Source of the DNA: Firmicutes bacterium UBA4874
Lineage (GTDB): Bacteria > Bacillota > Clostridia > Caldicoprobacterales > DTU083
Assembly (NCBI GenBank): GCA_002399435.1
Contig: DHDO01000040.1
Span: 34,858 to 50,458, forward strand
DNA: 15,601 nt
Direction: 5' to 3'
The notes under the pieces were generated by a model. The model saw nothing but the letters and a program-made list of their open reading frames with translations, was not told where the DNA came from and did no database searches. Made by a program: the position numbers and the translations under genes. Position 1 is the first letter of the stretch. Every line of letters begins with the position of its first letter. Below are positions 1-6,638 of the stretch, piece after piece.

Positions 1-1128
1 CTTCTGGCAGTCATTCCGCCTTTCCTGACCGGCTGGACGACTTTTTCAGGATGGCTGTACCGGGCTCTTTCCTTTCTTGTAATTTCCTGCCCCTGTGCAC
101 TTGTTCTCTCCATTCCACTGAGCTTTTTCGGCGGAATCGGCGGCTCTTCCTCCCAGGGGATCCTGATCAAGGGCGGCAATTATCTGGAGGCATTGGCCAG
201 GACGGAGATCATGGTTTTTGATAAAACCGGCACCCTGACAAAAGGCGTATTTCACGTCCAGGAAATTCATCCGGAAGGCGTTTCCAGGCAGGAACTGCTG
301 GAGTTGGCCGCCTATGCGGAAAGCTACTCCAGCCACCCCATTTCCGTTTCCCTGAAGCAGGCATACGGAAAGGAGATTGACAACTCCCGTATTTTGGACG
401 CGGAAGAGATATCCGGACATGGGGTTCGTGCCACAGTGGACGGGAAAAAGATTCTGGCCGGCAACCAAAAGCTGATGGCACAGGAAGGCATTCCGTGTTC
501 GGACGCCGGAATGACCGGTACGGTGGTACATGTTGCGATGGATCAAACCTATATCGGCTATATCCGGATTGCGGATGAGGTGAAGGAGGATTCCGCCAGG
601 GCCATAAAGGAATTGAAAGCGACCCCCAATATCAGGCGGACGGTCATGCTGACGGGGGACAATGCACAGATTGCATCCAGAGTCGCAGAGGAGCTTGGGG
701 TGGATGAGGTATACTCCGAGCTGCTGCCTGCTGATAAAGTGGAGAAGCTGGAAGAACTGTTTGCTGAAAAATCCCCGAAGGGCAAGCTGGCCTTTGTCGG
801 CGACGGCATCAATGACGCGCCTGTCCTGGCGCGGGCGGATATTGGGATTGCCATGGGAGGCCTGGGCTCGGATGCGGCCATTGAGGCAGCGGATGTGGTG
901 ATTATGACGGATGAGCCTTCCCGGATCGTTACGGCGATGAAAATTTCAAAGAAGACATTGAAAATAGCAAATCAGAATATTGTCTTTGCCATAGGGATTA
1001 AAATAGTGGTTCTGTTTCTGAGCGCTTTTGGGATCACCACCATGTGGGCGGCGATATTTGCGGATGTTGGTGTGGCAGTCCTGGCAGTGCTGAATGCCCT
1101 GAGAGCTTTGAATGTCCGTGGTTTATAA
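1..1128 (+). CDS. P1B-type heavy-metal (Cd2+/Zn2+-type) exporting ATPase, 5' end missing
   Basis: This is the C-terminal 375 residues of a membrane ATPase that pumps soft metal ions out of the cytoplasm at the cost of ATP. The reading frame is open from base 1, so the N-terminal metal-binding part and first membrane spans lie upstream. Seen in order: a membrane span with the metal-site CPC (residues 30-32), the phosphorylation motif DKTGTLT (Asp74), the P1B-specific SHP motif (His112), TGDN (about 217-221), GDGIND (267-272), and two final membrane spans ending in an FADVGVAVLAVLNALRAL stretch. The CPC motif, the GILIKG stretch and the last-span Asp-Val-Gly are typical of CadA/ZntA-like Zn/Cd/Pb pumps rather than copper pumps; this is family knowledge, and the exact metal is inferred. 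There is no His-rich tail. No metal-responsive regulator gene is visible next to it. Confidence 0.93.
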   Translation, partial: LLAVIPPFLTGWTTFSGWLYRALSFLVISCPCALVLSIPLSFFGGIGGSSSQGILIKGGNYLEALARTEIMVFDKTGTLTKGVFHVQEIHPEGVSRQELLELAAYAESYSSHPISVSLKQAYGKEIDNSRILDAEEISGHGVRATVDGKKILAGNQKLMAQEGIPCSDAGMTGTVVHVAMDQTYIGYIRIADEVKEDSARAIKELKATPNIRRTVMLTGDNAQIASRVAEELGVDEVYSELLPADKVEKLEELFAEKSPKGKLAFVGDGINDAPVLARADIGIAMGGLGSDAAIEAADVVIMTDEPSRIVTAMKISKKTLKIANQNIVFAIGIKIVVLFLSAFGITTMWAAIFADVGVAVLAVLNALRALNVRGL

Positions 1129-1178
1129 ATTCTCACAAAAAAAACCGGAGTGAAGTGTCCCTATTTTTTCGGAAGGTA

Positions 1179-1206
1179 TTGCATAATATGAAATTTCTGA
1201 TATAAT
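1179..1206 (+). promoter_or_regulatory. Candidate sigma-A promoter
   Basis: TTGCAT (1179-1184) is followed after 16 bases by a perfect TATAAT (1201-1206). This is the best housekeeping-type promoter in the left third of the window. Transcription would begin near 1213 and run to the right, opposite to the small membrane-protein gene. No gene starts directly behind it, so it could drive a short RNA ending at the hairpin near 1310, or a long leader for the response-regulator gene at 1719. Confidence 0.45.
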
Positions 1207-1212
1207 ATTGCA

Positions 1213-1315
1213 AGTGAGCAGATTGCAGATAAAGCAACAGCTTACACCAATGGAAAAAGATTACCTTGATATGCAATGAAGGGCTTGGCGGAGTCTTTTA
1301 TCGCATATCTTTTTT
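1213..1315 (+). ncRNA. Possible short transcript between promoter and terminator
   Basis: The stretch lies between a good sigma-A-like promoter (1179-1206) and a hairpin followed by six T (1268-1315), so an RNA of about 100 nt would be made if both work. The only reading frame with an ATG (1250) is nine codons long and has no ribosome site. The last 18 bases overlap the 3' end of the minus-strand gene 1298-1480, so the RNA would be antisense to that gene's end. I recognise no known RNA family. The hairpin could instead simply terminate the ATPase transcript. Confidence 0.22.
1268..1315 (+). terminator. Candidate intrinsic terminator
   Basis: GATATGC (1268-1274) and its exact complement GCATATC (1303-1309) flank a 28-base loop and are followed at once by six T (1310-1315). 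The T-run is present only for rightward transcription. The stem is short, AT-rich and has a long loop, so this is a weak call. It would end either the ATPase transcript or a transcript from the promoter at 1179-1206. Confidence 0.35.
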
Positions 1316-1480
1316 GTCAATGCCCAATGTAACTTCAGAGGAAATCTCTTTGTCCTTTATCTTTGTTTTGGAATGAAACAGTGTCTTCAGGATTTCCTGC
1401 CGATAGCAAAAACCAAGCAGCATGGCAACACTCCCAATCACAGTAATGCACATAACGGCAAAAATGAAATTCAGATTCAC
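1298..1480 (-). CDS. Small single-span membrane protein of unknown function
   Basis: This encodes a 60-residue protein not recognised as a member of any known family. Residues 5-26 (from FIFAVMCITV to LLGFCY) form one hydrophobic membrane span, followed by a positively charged, hydrophilic tail of about 34 residues (KTKIKDKE and so on) that would lie in the cytoplasm by the positive-inside rule. There is no double-glycine leader and no AgrD-like cysteine/proline pattern. The frame stays open to an ATG at 1552, but I chose the GTG at 1480 because AAAGGAGAG lies 7-8 bases before it, and because the extended -10 at 1565-1573 would place the transcript start almost at the ATG. The gene diverges from a response regulator/kinase pair, so a link with that pair is possible but unproven. 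Confidence 0.55.
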   Translation of the reverse strand: MNLNFIFAVMCITVIGSVAMLLGFCYRQEILKTLFHSKTKIKDKEISSEVTLGIDKKDMR

Positions 1481-1564
1481 GGGATCACTCTCCTTTGTCC
1501 AACGGTAGGTGGGGAATGGCAATACAATCTGCTCACCTGATGCCATGGTCATTTCTGCTCTTCT

Positions 1565-1573
1565 ATTTTATCA
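1565..1573 (-). promoter_or_regulatory. Extended -10 element for the small membrane-protein gene
   Basis: Read on the minus strand, TGATAAAAT (1573 down to 1565) matches an extended -10 box (TG, one base, TAAAAT). A weak -35 (TTACCT) lies 15 bases upstream. Transcription would start near 1558, giving a leader of about 75 bases to the GTG start at 1480. Confidence 0.35.
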
Positions 1574-1718
1574 TGGATTTTCAAAAGGTAATGGGTAAAC
1601 GCACCAATGTTCCTTTATTTGTAATTAATCTACCAGGCATTTCAATTCTTTAAAGGAGGTATTTTTATACAGATATAGAATTATTGTATAGAACCACCCA
1701 ATAAGGGGTTGAAGCGGA

Positions 1719-2486
1719 ATGTGCAAGGTATTGATTTTGGAAGACGACAGAATTCAGCGGCAAGCACTTTCTGATATCATAAGACAGTGCAGCAGCTCAT
1801 ACCGGGTGTATGAGGCGGACCATGTTGCAGAGGCGGTTTCCATTGCGCGAAGAGTGCAGATTGATCTTTTTTTTGTAGATATCGGCCTGAATGATTTGAA
1901 AGGCGGGTCCGGCCTGAGATTTGCGGAGAAAATTCGGAAAATGAAAAACTATCGGCTGACCTGGATCGTGTTTGTGACGATTCACAAGGAATACATGTTC
2001 ACCGCCTTCCGGAAAGTTCATTGCTATGACTATATTGTAAAGCCGTATGACAAGGCTGAAATCCAAAAGATGACCGGACTTCTGCTGTCTGAGAGCCGGG
2101 AAGAAGGCAATGCTGCGAGAACCCGGAGGGAGTTTATCATTGTACCCGTAAAAAATATCCAGGTAAAAATTTTTACGGATGAGATCATTTTTGTGGAAGT
2201 TTTTCTCCGGACTTCGGTGATTCATACCATTCATGATTCCTTTGCGATTGATTACCTGTCCCTGAAAAAATTGAAATCCATGATAACCGATAAGGATATC
2301 CTGCAAAGCCACAGATCTTATCTGGTAAATATAACCTATATCAGCAAGATAGAAAAAAGCAACGATCGCACTTCCTATAGGATCTATTTCTATCAGACAG
2401 AGAAGACGGCTTTGCTGGGATATAATTACAGGCAGAATGTCATGGATCAATTTCATAAGTTATGCGGGTGGAAAGAAGATGAATGA
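1719..2486 (+). CDS. LytTR-family response regulator (AgrA/LytR-like)
   Basis: This is a 255-residue cytoplasmic transcription regulator switched by phosphorylation. Residues 1-120 form a receiver domain with the acidic pocket Glu8-Asp9-Asp10, phosphate-accepting Asp54 (FFVDIG), Thr87 and the Lys108-Pro109 pair. Residues from about 138 to 250 form a LytTR DNA-binding domain, recognisable by the pattern leading to LQSHRSYLVNITYISKI. In this family the domain binds paired direct repeats near target promoters. The ATG at 1719 is the only start, because an in-frame stop lies at 1710; its ribosome site is AAGGGG at 1703-1708. The downstream kinase gene overlaps by 8 bases (ATGAATGA), so the two are translationally coupled and are the likely phosphotransfer pair. 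The target genes are not evident. Confidence 0.93.
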   Translation: MCKVLILEDDRIQRQALSDIIRQCSSSYRVYEADHVAEAVSIARRVQIDLFFVDIGLNDLKGGSGLRFAEKIRKMKNYRLTWIVFVTIHKEYMFTAFRKVHCYDYIVKPYDKAEIQKMTGLLLSESREEGNAARTRREFIIVPVKNIQVKIFTDEIIFVEVFLRTSVIHTIHDSFAIDYLSLKKLKSMITDKDILQSHRSYLVNITYISKIEKSNDRTSYRIYFYQTEKTALLGYNYRQNVMDQFHKLCGWKEDE

Positions 2487-3285
2487 TTCAAAGGTTTTTA
2501 TCCTGATGTCCCTGGGAGTGGGAAGTTTTATGATCCTGTGGAATATATCGGGCAGGGGGAACGTTTATTTGTACCTTACGATTCCCATCCTGTTGATTCT
2601 GGTCCATCTGCTCTGTCTGGCATACCGGACAAAGCGGCGCAAACGGGAAAAGGCACTGGAGGATTATTGGAAATATTCCCAGGTTATCCTTGGCCTTCTG
2701 GAAGATGTCCGGAGGAGACAGCATGAGTTCAAAAACCATCTGAATACAATTTACAGCCTGATGCTGGTATCCGATGAGAAGAATATGAAGGATACTATCC
2801 TGCAGTATATGGATTCCATCAACCATTCCATGGAGGACATGGAAAAGATCCTGAATATCGACAACGTGGTGGTTACGGCAATTCTCTATAACAAACTGAA
2901 TGAAGCGCGGGAAAAGGGGATTACCTTCCATTACCATATTCAAAGGGATTGTAAGCTGCCATACAGGGAGCATGAGCTTTCGGAAATCCTGAACAATCTT
3001 CTGGACAATGCTTTTGAAGCAGTACTGGACCGGGAAACGGAAAACAGAAAGGTGTTTCTTAATGTGGGATGTCTGGAAGACGGCTGCGTCCTGGAAGTGG
3101 GGAATTCCGGAGATCGAATCCAGTTCCGTGATATCTGCAGAATTTTTGAAGCGGGATATACGACAAAGGCCGGAGAGAACCGGGGATACGGGCTGTACAA
3201 TGTGAAAAAAACAGTTGAATCCTACGGCGGCAGGGTTCAGCTGTCCTTTGAAAAGAATTTTACCATCTTCAGTATCCGGCTGTGA
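2479..3285 (+). CDS. GHKL-type sensor histidine kinase (AgrC/VirS-like), minimal sensor
   Basis: This is a 268-residue membrane kinase that should phosphorylate the LytTR regulator encoded just upstream. Two hydrophobic spans (about residues 7-23 and 29-49) are separated by only a few residues, so no extracellular sensing domain exists. AgrC-type relatives usually have five to seven spans. The cytoplasmic part has a coiled linker, the phospho-accepting His82 in RQHEFKNH, an N-box NNLLDNAFEA (172-181) and a G-box GYGLYNVK near residue 238, which is the GHKL ATPase layout. The frame is open back to an ATG at 2437, but the ATG at 2479 overlaps the regulator's stop by 8 bases and places the first span at the N-terminus, so it is preferred. 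How it senses with so little outside the membrane is unknown; lipid state or a partner protein is possible. Confidence 0.9.
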   Translation: MNDSKVFILMSLGVGSFMILWNISGRGNVYLYLTIPILLILVHLLCLAYRTKRRKREKALEDYWKYSQVILGLLEDVRRRQHEFKNHLNTIYSLMLVSDEKNMKDTILQYMDSINHSMEDMEKILNIDNVVVTAILYNKLNEAREKGITFHYHIQRDCKLPYREHELSEILNNLLDNAFEAVLDRETENRKVFLNVGCLEDGCVLEVGNSGDRIQFRDICRIFEAGYTTKAGENRGYGLYNVKKTVESYGGRVQLSFEKNFTIFSIRL

Positions 3286-3372
3286 GCCATTATCTCCTTC
3301 TGCTTTTCCTTCAGGCATTCCGGTTTTTTTGATTCCCCGGAAAAGGGAAATAAGCCATGCCATGGTTTCGAC

Positions 3373-3452
3373 ATCAAAGCTGTGGCACGGCAAAGCTACG
3401 CTACGGCAAAGATGCGCGACGGCAAATCTGCGCGACGGCAAAGCTATGTCAG
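3373..3452. repeat. 16-bp tandem repeat, about four copies
   Basis: Units starting GGCAAA follow each other at exact 16-base spacing: 3389-3404, 3405-3420, 3421-3436 and 3437-3452, with typical sequence GGCAAAGATGCGCGAC. A more diverged copy (10 of 16 bases) precedes them at 3373-3388. The array fills the space between the 3' ends of the kinase gene and the minus-strand acetyltransferase gene; the stop codon of the latter (3444-3446) lies inside the last unit. Changes in copy number would therefore not alter either protein. Confidence 0.9.
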
Positions 3453-4361
3453 GGCAGAGTGGACTTCATAATAATCCGTAAGGGATTCCTTCCGGAACCC
3501 GCAGGATTCATATAACCGCAAGGCGTGTTTGTTGTCGCGATTCACTTCCAGTGTGATGTTTTTGATGCCTTTCCTGTCCAGGATTTCAAGTGCGGCCTGC
3601 AGTGCCTGTTTTCCGTAACCCTTTCCCTGATAGTCCGGAAGGATTCCAAAACCGCTTACAAAACCCCTCTCGCCATATTGTTCCATCCGGATTTTTCCGA
3701 TGGTGCGGGAGGGCAGCTTGATCAGATAGGTGATGCGATTCCTTTCTTCCTCTTCCTCCGGAAGCATACCAATGTCCCCGGTTATACCGAAGCAGGAATA
3801 ATTGATCCGGGCGACTGTTGCTGCATCGGAGTTGCAGGCCTTTTGCAGGGAGACAGCGGGAGCGCTGGAATATGTCTGCGCATTTGTTTCAAACCCGGGA
3901 ATGTCGGCAGGTATCTGCCGCTTCATTTCAAACTCGGAAAAGGAATGGGCGGCGCCGATGGAACGGAGAAACGCCAGCCCGGAGAAAGATCGATGGTCAC
4001 AGACCAGCAGGATTTCTGTGAATTTTCTCTTTCGGCATTCCTTGTCTGCCAGACCATAAAGCCGGGTAAAAATCTTCCTTCTCCGGTACCGTGGATGAAC
4101 CATCCCGGTCAGTTCTGCCGCATCTCCGCCCAGATTGAAGATGCCCAGATATCCGACCAGCATCCCGTCTGTACGGCAAAAAAATTCATTGTACGATTTC
4201 CCATATCTCCTGTTCTTCGTCCGGGGAAAATTCATTTTAAGGTCCAGTTCCAGTTTGAAAAACAGATGCTCCCTTTGGGTACAGATCTCCTTTAATTCCC
4301 GGATGCTCTGAACATCCTTTGTGTGGAGGGAATGCTTCCGGTAGAATTTCATTTTCTCCAA
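3444..4361 (-). CDS. Tandem-GNAT N-acetyltransferase, TTG start
   Basis: This is a 305-residue cytoplasmic protein with two GNAT folds. The C-terminal fold (about 150-305) has the acetyl-CoA-binding signature GILPDYQGKGYGKQAL (QGKGYG at 245-250) and the closing pattern NKHALRLYESCGF, so it should be active. The N-terminal fold (about 1-145) has a similar outline, but its acetyl-CoA loop reads RYRRRKIF (91-98), where the usual glycine is missing, so it is probably a degenerate or structural half. Such two-domain layouts occur in MshD-like and other acetyltransferases; the substrate here is unknown. I chose the TTG at 4361 because GGAGG (4369-4373) sits 7 bases upstream; the ATG four codons later lacks good spacing. 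It has its own promoter and faces away from cheA. There is no evident functional link to its neighbours. Confidence 0.85.
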   Translation of the reverse strand: MEKMKFYRKHSLHTKDVQSIRELKEICTQREHLFFKLELDLKMNFPRTKNRRYGKSYNEFFCRTDGMLVGYLGIFNLGGDAAELTGMVHPRYRRRKIFTRLYGLADKECRKRKFTEILLVCDHRSFSGLAFLRSIGAAHSFSEFEMKRQIPADIPGFETNAQTYSSAPAVSLQKACNSDAATVARINYSCFGITGDIGMLPEEEEERNRITYLIKLPSRTIGKIRMEQYGERGFVSGFGILPDYQGKGYGKQALQAALEILDRKGIKNITLEVNRDNKHALRLYESCGFRKESLTDYYEVHSALT

Positions 4362-4395
4362 TGGGATTCCTCCTCGTCTTTCAAGGAATAACAAA

Positions 4396-4424
4396 ATCAT
4401 ACAACAGAAAGACTCAATCATCAA
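4396..4424 (-). promoter_or_regulatory. Sigma-A-type promoter of the acetyltransferase gene
   Basis: Reading the minus strand, TTGATG (4424-4419) is followed after 17 bases by TATGAT (4401-4396). Transcription would start near 4389, about 15 bases before the GGAGG ribosome site. It lies back to back with the sigma-28 promoter for cheA at 4445-4471, with only about 20 bases between the two -35 boxes. Confidence 0.55.
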
Positions 4425-4444
4425 TAACAATTTGTCCGGTATCT

Positions 4445-4471
4445 TAAACAACCTGCCCTTATAGCCGATAG
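4445..4471 (+). promoter_or_regulatory. Sigma-28 (SigD/FliA) flagellar promoter of the cheA operon
   Basis: TAAA (4445-4448), exactly 15 bases, then GCCGATAG (4464-4471). The published sigma-28 consensus is TAAA-N15-GCCGATAA, so the -35 and spacing are perfect and seven of eight -10 bases match. Transcription would start near 4478, giving a leader of about 140 bases before cheA that includes the 19-bp repeats. This places cheA and the genes behind it in the late flagellar regulon, which the encoded anti-sigma factor FlgM would hold off. Confidence 0.8.
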
Positions 4472-4540
4472 TTATGTTAAGGAAAGTATTTTTGACAGGA
4501 TTCCAGGTGTTTGCAAAATTCCTGGAGGGACAGGCAGTCA

Positions 4541-4616
4541 ATAACGAACAAGGCAATCTATAACGAACAAGGCAATCTATAACGAACAAGGCAATCAATA
4601 ATGAACAAGAGGGATT
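4541..4616. repeat. 19-bp tandem repeat, four copies, in the cheA leader
   Basis: ATAACGAACAAGGCAATCT occurs at 4541-4559 and 4560-4578, with one change at 4579-4597, and as a diverged fourth copy at 4598-4616 that keeps ATAATGAACAAG. The array lies between the sigma-28 promoter and the cheA start. The cheA ribosome site GAGGG (4609-4613) is in the fourth copy, where it replaces the GGCAA of the others. The unit length is not a multiple of three and carries no gene. Each unit exposes an AAGG that could act as a weak ribosome-binding decoy. Confidence 0.93.
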
Positions 4617-4619
4617 CGG

Positions 4620-6638
4620 TTGAACGATACGTTAAGGAATGCATTTTATGAAGAAGCGGAGGAGCTGTTTCAGGAAATCGAGGACTGTCTTCTGGATTTG
4701 GACAGCACCGGGACCACCGGGGATAAGATCAACAATCTGTTCCGATACATGCATACTCTGAAAGGCTCTTCCGCTGCCATGAAGATTCAGGATATGGCAG
4801 AGCTGGCGCATCATATTGAAGATGTTCTGGGCCTGGTCCGGGATCAGAAGCTGGAGCTCACCGGGGACCAGATTGACTGGATCCTGCAGGGCCTGGATGA
4901 AATGAAGGTTCGCGTGGCAAAGCATAGGGAAAATGAGGCATACGAAATCGATGTCGATGCCATTACAGCCGGCCTGGATGCATGCCCATCCCGGGCTGCC
5001 GTTTCGTCAGACAAAAAAGCAGCCGGAAAAGCAGAGGATACGGGAGCCTTTCTTTCAGAAAAGGAAAAAAGTAGTATGCTGAAATCTCTGGGCCCGGAGG
5101 AAAAGGCTTTTCAGATCCGGATTCGTCTGACCCACGATACGCCCATGAAGGGTGCGAGACTGTTTCTTGTGACAGACAGACTGGAGCAGGCGGGCCGGAT
5201 TTATAAAACCAGCTGGGAGAACACAGAGCCTGAGAATATAGCGGGAGATCGTTTTTCAGTTTTTTTGGTCAGTCAGCTGCCCAAAAAAGAAATCGAAGGC
5301 AGGATTCATACCATATCGGAAATTGAAGAGACAGATGTTTCAGAAATCTGCGGCGGCAGGAACCCGGTCCCGGCAGCAAAGTCCGGGACATCCGGAGACA
5401 GGGAAGAGCTTCAGTCCGTGATCCGGGTCAATATCAAAAAGCTGGATCAGCTAATGCGGATTGTGGAAGAGCTGTCTGTGGACAAGGAAAGGCTGAAACA
5501 GCTGATGAAGAAGGTAAGTCAGAGATACAGGGGGGATGAAGATGTAACGTCCCTGAGTGCTCTGACCAATCAGATCGATTTTATCGGAAATGAGCTGCAG
5601 GAATCCGTGATGTCCACCAGGATGTATACCCTGGACAGTGTCTTTAATCGCTTTCCCAGAATGATCCGCGATTTGTCCAAAAAAGAGGGGAAAGAAATCG
5701 CGTTTCAGGTGGAAGGGGAGAGCACGGAGCTGGATCGCAGCATCATGGAAAAGATCATTGATCCACTGAACCACATGATACGGAATTCGGTGGATCATGG
5801 GATTGAATCCCCGGAGGAAAGGGAAAAGCACGGGAAAAGCCGGAAAGGGACCATTAAGCTGTCTGCCGGTCAGGAACAGGGCCATATTTTTATCAGTCTG
5901 AAGGATGATGGAAAAGGGATCAACCTGCGGAGAGTAAAGGAGAAAGCCATTGCCAGGGGCCTGATCACGCAGGCTCAGGCGGGATCCATGACGGAAAGGG
6001 AGGCCCTGGAGCTGATCTTTCTGCCCGGGTTTTCCACTTCCGACAAGGTCACGGAGGTATCCGGACGGGGAGTCGGAATGAATGTGGTAAAGGAGAACAT
6101 CGAGGCGATCAACGGGATGATTGACATGGACAATGAAGAAGGCAGGGGCCTTGCGATAACCATGAAGCTTCCCCTGACTCTCGCCATCATTCAGTCCCTT
6201 CTCATCCGGACCAATACGTTTCGCTTTGTGCTGCCTTTGCTTTCTGTTGTTGAAATCATCCGGGTCAGGGAGACGGAGTACGACAAAAAGGTCCGGTTTA
6301 TTCAGGAAAAGGAAGTTATGAACTGGAGGGGGGAGGTGCTCCCGGTCCTGCGGGGATCCGATTTGTTTCACAGCGGCGGGGAGAGGGGGAAGTCCTTTGC
6401 CGGGATTGTGCTGGGGCTTTCCACCCATAAGATTATCCTGGCGGTGGAGGAGATCATTGGACAGCAGCAGGTCGTCATCAAACCCCTGGACCGATTCACC
6501 GGAAAAGGAAAGATTCTGGGTGAACTGAGGGGAATATCGGGTACGGTGATTCTCGGGGATGGGGATTTTGCCTATGTCCTGGATGTTCAGGCCCTTTTGA
6601 AAGATGTCATGGAAAAGAGAAAGGATGAAAAAAAATGA
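4620..6638 (+). CDS. cheA: Chemotaxis histidine kinase CheA
   Basis: This is a 672-residue cytoplasmic kinase that, held at receptors by CheW, phosphorylates itself and passes the phosphate to CheY. The domains run in the standard order: P1 phosphotransfer (1-105) with phospho-accepting His45 in MHTLKGS; a P2 CheY-docking domain (about 160-245); P3 dimer helices (about 266-335); P4 ATPase with an N-box around [12 protein letters not shown] (385-396), DDGKG (429-433) and GRGVGMNVV (482-490); and a CheW-like P5 (about 525-665). The length is normal for Firmicutes. The start is TTG at 4620, with GAGGG six bases upstream; an ATG at 4601 is in another frame. It is the first gene behind the sigma-28 promoter at 4445-4471, and its stop overlaps the receptor gene's start (ATGA). 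Confidence 0.97.
   Translation: MNDTLRNAFYEEAEELFQEIEDCLLDLDSTGTTGDKINNLFRYMHTLKGSSAAMKIQDMAELAHHIEDVLGLVRDQKLELTGDQIDWILQGLDEMKVRVAKHRENEAYEIDVDAITAGLDACPSRAAVSSDKKAAGKAEDTGAFLSEKEKSSMLKSLGPEEKAFQIRIRLTHDTPMKGARLFLVTDRLEQAGRIYKTSWENTEPENIAGDRFSVFLVSQLPKKEIEGRIHTISEIEETDVSEICGGRNPVPAAKSGTSGDREELQSVIRVNIKKLDQLMRIVEELSVDKERLKQLMKKVSQRYRGDEDVTSLSALTNQIDFIGNELQESVMSTRMYTLDSVFNRFPRMIRDLSKKEGKEIAFQVEGESTELDRSIMEKIIDPLNHMIRNSVDHGIESPEEREKHGKSRKGTIKLSAGQEQGHIFISLKDDGKGINLRRVKEKAIARGLITQAQAGSMTEREALELIFLPGFSTSDKVTEVSGRGVGMNVVKENIEAINGMIDMDNEEGRGLAITMKLPLTLAIIQSLLIRTNTFRFVLPLLSVVEIIRVRETEYDKKVRFIQEKEVMNWRGEVLPVLRGSDLFHSGGERGKSFAGIVLGLSTHKIILAVEEIIGQQQVVIKPLDRFTGKGKILGELRGISGTVILGDGDFAYVLDVQALLKDVMEKRKDEKK

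Noticed and set aside
46..546. A 166-codon open frame on the minus strand opposite the metal ATPase gene
   Set aside because: The plus strand encodes unmistakable P-type ATPase motifs through the whole stretch; the opposite frame has no recognisable domain or ribosome site.
1214..1536. A 12-base inverted repeat (GTGAGCAGATTG at 1214-1225, its complement at 1525-1536) flanking the small gene, as possible mobile-element ends
   Set aside because: Matches of 12 bases are expected by chance in a window of this size; there is no transposase or target duplication.
1478..1552. A longer form of the small membrane protein starting at the ATG at 1552
   Set aside because: The ATG has only a weak ribosome site and lies about six bases from the predicted transcript start, while the GTG at 1480 has a strong ribosome site.
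1674..1693. Two TATAGAA boxes as a LytTR binding site
   Set aside because: The spacing of 13 bases is suggestive, but the sequence does not resemble known LytTR repeats and AT-rich leaders produce such pairs by chance.
1298..3285. A complete agr-type quorum-sensing locus
   Set aside because: The regulator and kinase are of the right families, but there is no AgrB-like processing protease and no AgrD-like peptide; the small divergent protein lacks the cysteine/proline pattern.
2488..3441. A 317-codon minus-strand frame opposite the GHKL kinase gene
   Set aside because: It mirrors the kinase coding sequence, is of odd composition and shows no domain; the kinase motifs on the plus strand are clear.
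4502..4526. Hairpin TCCAGG/CCTGGA in the cheA leader as a riboswitch or terminator
   Set aside because: The stem is only six pairs with a 13-base loop and no T-run; I recognise no riboswitch family.
4541..4616. The 19-bp array as a CRISPR
   Set aside because: The units are directly adjacent with no spacers and no cas genes are present.
5451..6428. A 325-codon minus-strand frame opposite cheA
   Set aside because: This is a shadow of the highly conserved CheA P3-P5 coding region.
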